Source: Candidatus Cloacimonadota bacterium (lineage in GTDB: Bacteria > Cloacimonadota > Cloacimonadia > JGIOTU-2). From it: DNA of 16,990 nt. Under the pieces are notes generated by a model. That model was given only the letters and a program-made list of their open reading frames with translations, had not been told where the DNA came from and made no database searches. The position numbers and the translations under genes were made by a program. The stretch is from contig DAOVPZ010000007.1 in NCBI GenBank assembly GCA_030628975.1, forward strand, positions 1 through 16,990, written 5' to 3'. Position 1 is the stretch's first letter; each line of letters starts with the position of its first letter. Of this stretch, positions 14,249 to 16,990 are shown piece by piece.

Positions 14249-15277
14249 TCAAATCTTTCCTAAAGGCATTATATATAATGGCTCTTCTTCATTTGTCATA
14301 TTAACAACTACCTTCACCTTTGTATCATAAAAAGCTCCGATTGCAACAGTTCCAATATTTAATGAAACTGCCTGCAAATAAATGTTTTCTGCAGAATGAC
14401 CAAGATCCATACAAACATATTTTTCACGACCACGTTTTCCATATCTATCTGTTGTTCGAGAAAAAACTGCTGAATAAACAATTGAAGCAGGTGCTTTCTT
14501 TACCCAGTCTTGATTTAGAGAAGCCTTATATAATTCTGTTCTTTTATCCCCATCTGCTATCTTAATCAATTTATGGACTTCTGGATTATATTTATACACT
14601 CCTGCGGGTAGGTCGGTTACATTCCCTGCCACAACATATATTTCAAGAGGATAAAGTGCTCCAGCAGAAGGTGCGGTTTTTAATCCTCCTCTTAAGAAAG
14701 CTGGTGCATCTTTAATAGGCTTGGTAATTCCATATGCTGCCCAGAGAATTTGTGATATTTCTGAAATTGATAATGGTTCATCATTATATTTTCGAATTGA
14801 CCTTCGTTCCTTTAATGCTTTTTCAATAGAAGTATCACTATTGTAAGCAGGTTCAGGTAATTCAATTATGGCTAATTCATTATGTTCAGTTGGAAGTCCT
14901 TGTTCAAGTTCATCTAATATTTTTTGAACTTTTGTAACCAGCTCATCAAAGCGTTCATCTCCATGTAAAATTGTTAGATCACTGTCTTCCTGCATCCAAT
15001 CAACATCAAGCCAACCAGCTTCTATTGATTTGCTGAGATTTTTCAAAGCATTATCCTTATCTCCTGCTAAAGCCCAGCAGCAGGCAATGTTATAGTAATG
15101 ATCCATACTTGGATCTCCAACCCGAAAAGCTTCCTCTGCAAGCTCAGCCGCTTCCTGATATTTACCTTCATCATATAATTTAACTGCTTTTGAGATCATC
15201 TCATCAAAACTTTTAGCACATAAAGTTGTTGTAATTATTATGACTGAAAGCAAAACTAATAATCTTAATTTTCTCAT
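14249..15277 (-). CDS. Exported TPR-nitroreductase fusion (SagB-type FMN oxidoreductase domain)
   Basis: The 342-residue protein has a Sec signal peptide (about 1-21, LLVLLSVIIITTTLCA). A TPR-like helical region covers about 25-125 (YDEGKYQEAAELAEEAF, YYNIACCWALAGDKDNALKN). A nitroreductase domain from about 150 to the end shows the FMN-site motif ERRSIRKYNDEPLS (158-170), TAPSAGALYPLEIYVV (201-216, SagB-like), GHSAENIYLQA (293-303) and the ending EPLYIMPLGKI. The domain is complete. Nitroreductase-family enzymes use FMN for redox chemistry and are mostly cytoplasmic, so an exported form joined to a TPR region is notable; the substrate is unknown. AAAGGATC lies before the ATG, and a plausible promoter is at 15365-15392. 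It stands alone on the minus strand. Confidence 0.87.
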   Translation of the reverse strand: MRKLRLLVLLSVIIITTTLCAKSFDEMISKAVKLYDEGKYQEAAELAEEAFRVGDPSMDHYYNIACCWALAGDKDNALKNLSKSIEAGWLDVDWMQEDSDLTILHGDERFDELVTKVQKILDELEQGLPTEHNELAIIELPEPAYNSDTSIEKALKERRSIRKYNDEPLSISEISQILWAAYGITKPIKDAPAFLRGGLKTAPSAGALYPLEIYVVAGNVTDLPAGVYKYNPEVHKLIKIADGDKRTELYKASLNQDWVKKAPASIVYSAVFSRTTDRYGKRGREKYVCMDLGHSAENIYLQAVSLNIGTVAIGAFYDTKVKVVVNMTNEEEPLYIMPLGKI

Positions 15278-15364
15278 AATTTTGATCCTTTCTTATCTTT
15301 CTCGTTCTATGAGACCTACAAAATAGAGAATTTTCATTTTTTTCTTTTTGTCATTCATATTTCA

Positions 15365-15392
15365 ATTATACTTAATAATATTGTTATTTCAA
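15365..15392 (-). promoter_or_regulatory. Candidate sigma-70 promoter for the TPR-nitroreductase gene
   Basis: On the minus strand, TTGAAA (15392 down to 15387) is followed after 16 bases by a consensus TATAAT (15370 down to 15365), leaving an untranslated leader of about 80 bases. In DNA this AT-rich a chance match is possible. Confidence 0.45.
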
Positions 15393-15794
15393 TATGTTAC
15401 CAGATGTACTTATTATATATATCATACAATATATTAATTACTCATAATCGATGCTTACTGGGTATAGAAATATTCATAAATTTCTCTTCTTCCAGATATA
15501 AGTTATCAACAATATTTTTAATTGGCTTTCATATAATTATCATAAATCTTATATCATTGGTCAACTTTTACTTAAAAGTTAATATGAATCAAGGTTGATA
15601 AATTCACTCAATATAACTCAATGAAATTGCAATAAATTATTTGACAGAAGTTCACCCTTTCATAAAGTATGTAATTGAATTAAAAGTCAGTCTTTTAGTA
15701 AATTCAAATTCGGTATTTATAAATAAAAGTGATTAATAATGTATTATAATTCACATCAAAGGCAATAGATCATCAAAAAAGAGGTAAAAATTAT

Positions 15795-15819
15795 CTCTGT
15801 GCCTTTGTGTCTCTGTGGC
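15795..15819 (+). repeat. Solo copy of the GTG-rich cassette-end repeat
   Basis: CTCTGTGCCT-TTGTGTCTCTGTGGC resembles the right-hand repeat at 5265-5294 (shared GTGT...GTGGC ending and TTTGTGT core). It ends 14 bases before the RNase Z start, with no GxxExxY gene beside it. Confidence 0.5.
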
Positions 15820-15833
15820 AAGGTATTTTTCAA

Positions 15834-16811
15834 ATGAAAATCACATTTCTTGGCACATCATCAGGACTTCCTACAAAAGAACGGAATGTATCTGGAATTG
15901 CTCTCAGATTTGACCAATCATCTGATTGGATGTTGTTTGATTGCGGAGAAGCGACACAGCATCAATTGTTGTACACATCATATTCTCTCCCAAAATTAAG
16001 CCATATTTTTATCACACATCTTCATGGTGACCATTGTTTTGGACTTTTTGGACTGCTTGCAACACGAAGTTTGAATAATGCCCAGGAACCTATTACAATA
16101 ATCGGGCCTGTTGGGATTCGTAAACTATTGGAAACAACTTTTGAAATTACTCAAACCCATTTCAGGTTTGAAATAGACATAACTGAAATAGATCCTCAAA
16201 ATACACATTTTAAAATCCCTCAAGCAAGCATCGAAGCCATTCCTCTGGAGCATTCAGTTTCTTCCTATGCTTTTGTAATTCAGAAGAAACCTAAACCAGG
16301 AAAATTTAAGGTGGAACTTGCAAAAGCAAAAGGGATTCCTTCCGGACCTATTTATGGGAAATTGAAACGAGGAGAAAAAGTTACACTTCCAAGTGGTGAA
16401 ATATTAGACGGAAAAGATTTTATTGAAGATCCAATTCCCGGAAGAAAAATAATTATTGCTGGAGACAACAAAAATCCGGAATTATTATTACCCTATTTGA
16501 AAAACTGCAATTTGCTTATTCATGAAGCCAATTATACCGAAAAAGTGAAAGCATTAGTAAGGGACGATTTCTTTCATTCAACCGCTCGTGATGTTGCAAT
16601 AGTTGCACAAAAATCAAGAATTCCAAACTTAATCCTAACTCATTTCAGTGCAAGATTTTCTCTGGAATACTCAAGAGCAAGAAAGTATTCCATCGATGAT
16701 GTTTTACAAGAAGCTTTAGCTGAATATTCAGGGAATTGCTTTTTAGCAAAGGATCTGGAAACATATCTACTTAATGCTCAAGGAGAATTAAGTATAAAGG
16801 AAAGAAAATAA
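15834..16811 (+). CDS. rnz: Ribonuclease Z (tRNA 3'-processing endonuclease)
   Basis: The 325-residue protein starts MKITFLGTSSGLPTKERNVS, the standard RNase Z N-terminus. It carries the metallo-beta-lactamase motif THLHGDH near residue 60, then PLEHSVSSYAF, the exosite-arm region PKPGKFKV...GPIYGKLKRGE and IIIAGDN. LIHEANYTEK, FFHSTARDVA and LTHFSARF follow. All metal ligands expected of the family (HxHxDH plus later His, Asp and His) are visible. It cuts the 3' trailer of tRNA precursors lacking encoded CCA, or acts as RNase BN. A GTG at 15807 would extend the frame by nine residues, but it lies in a dispersed repeat and adds nothing conserved, so ATG 15834 is chosen. No strong Shine-Dalgarno site is seen. 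Confidence 0.95.
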   Translation: MKITFLGTSSGLPTKERNVSGIALRFDQSSDWMLFDCGEATQHQLLYTSYSLPKLSHIFITHLHGDHCFGLFGLLATRSLNNAQEPITIIGPVGIRKLLETTFEITQTHFRFEIDITEIDPQNTHFKIPQASIEAIPLEHSVSSYAFVIQKKPKPGKFKVELAKAKGIPSGPIYGKLKRGEKVTLPSGEILDGKDFIEDPIPGRKIIIAGDNKNPELLLPYLKNCNLLIHEANYTEKVKALVRDDFFHSTARDVAIVAQKSRIPNLILTHFSARFSLEYSRARKYSIDDVLQEALAEYSGNCFLAKDLETYLLNAQGELSIKERK

Positions 16812-16852
16812 TAATTAAATGACACTTAATAAGAATTAGAAAAGGAGCATAT

Positions 16853-16990
16853 ATAAAAAAATTACTATATTTTCTCTTTTTAATATTAATAATTGGAAGT
16901 TGCACAAAAGAAAAAAAGGAGGAGAAGGAAGTTGTATCTTTGCTGAACTTCGATGCAATGTGGAATTTTCAAAACCCGCAAGAAACTGAA
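16853..16990 (+). CDS. Start of a lipoprotein gene with an apparent AUA start codon (partial)
   Basis: From 16853 the frame reads (M)KKLLYFLFLILIIGSCTKEK and runs off the window. This is a clear lipoprotein signal: basic start, hydrophobic core, and lipobox-like IGSC with the acylated Cys at about residue 16, then a charged linker. AAAGGAG at 16841-16847 lies five bases before ATA, the right place for a start, and an in-frame TGA at 16820-16822 excludes a longer reading from ATG. The start must therefore be AUA (or AUU at 16835), or the third base is an error. The mature part is too short to assign. Confidence 0.6.
   Translation, partial: MKKLLYFLFLILIIGSCTKEKKEEKEVVSLLNFDAMWNFQNPQETE

Larger units (their letters stand above)
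15278..15833. other. Long intergenic region between the nitroreductase and rnz
   Basis: This AT-rich divergent region holds a likely minus-strand promoter and, at its far right, a GxxExxY-cassette-type end repeat. I see no RNA gene. A 64-codon frame at 15404-15598 lacks a convincing ribosome site and family resemblance. Confidence 0.6.

Noticed and set aside
15404..15598. 64-codon frame in the nitroreductase-rnz gap
   Set aside because: No good ribosome site, composition of AT-rich intergenic DNA, and no recognisable motif.
15807..15833. GTG start that would lengthen RNase Z by nine residues
   Set aside because: It lies in a dispersed repeat, and the family begins at MKITFLGTSSGLP, encoded from ATG 15834.

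Overview
The window reads as a chromosomal segment of an AT-rich, Gram-negative anaerobe that carries a membrane-bound [NiFe] hydrogenase coupled to an Mrp-type cation/proton antiporter. The Gram-negative call rests on a BamA-type outer-membrane barrel and on Sec-exported proteins. The style (AT-rich genes, tightly overlapping operons, palindromic repeats between genes) would fit an uncultured candidate phylum such as Cloacimonadota. The phylum cannot be fixed from the sequence alone.

Region 1 (1-4808) is a compact membrane operon: the C-terminus of a NuoL/MrpA-like subunit, an MbhD-MbhE-like protein, then MrpB, MrpC, MrpD, MrpE, MrpF and MrpG. Most neighbours share 4-8 base ATGA-type overlaps. 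Region 2 (4815-6397) starts with a GxxExxY-family PDDEXK protein that interrupts the operon. A two-[4Fe-4S] electron-transfer subunit follows, then a HycI/HyaD-type hydrogenase maturation protease split by a shift at a run of ten A's. The hydrogenase large and small subunits are not in the window and probably lie upstream.

Region 3 (6529-7365) holds an MNT nucleotidyltransferase/HEPN pair whose HEPN partner is cut short, followed by palindromic repeats. Region 4 (7366-13438) carries hypF, hypC, an outer-membrane barrel gene, hypD and hypE. Together these make and insert the Fe(CN)2CO group of [NiFe] hydrogenases, so they plausibly serve the hydrogenase of regions 1 and 2. hypA and hypB are not present.

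Region 5 (13439-14248) has no convincing gene. It holds nested hairpins, a pair of 16-base direct repeats and the tail of a dead transposase. Region 6 (14249-16990) has an exported TPR-nitroreductase on the minus strand, a long intergenic region, RNase Z, and the start of a lipoprotein gene that apparently begins with AUA.

The most interesting signal is a dispersed palindromic repeat family, with ends near TCCCGATATACCCGTTCTC and GAAGGGTGAATCGGGA. It appears at least three times (about 4833, 7178 reversed, 13781). One copy sits in frame inside the GxxExxY gene, in a manner like Rickettsia palindromic elements. That gene is also bounded by imperfect inverted repeats of the GCCACGAAAACAC type, and a lone copy of the same end occurs just upstream of RNase Z.
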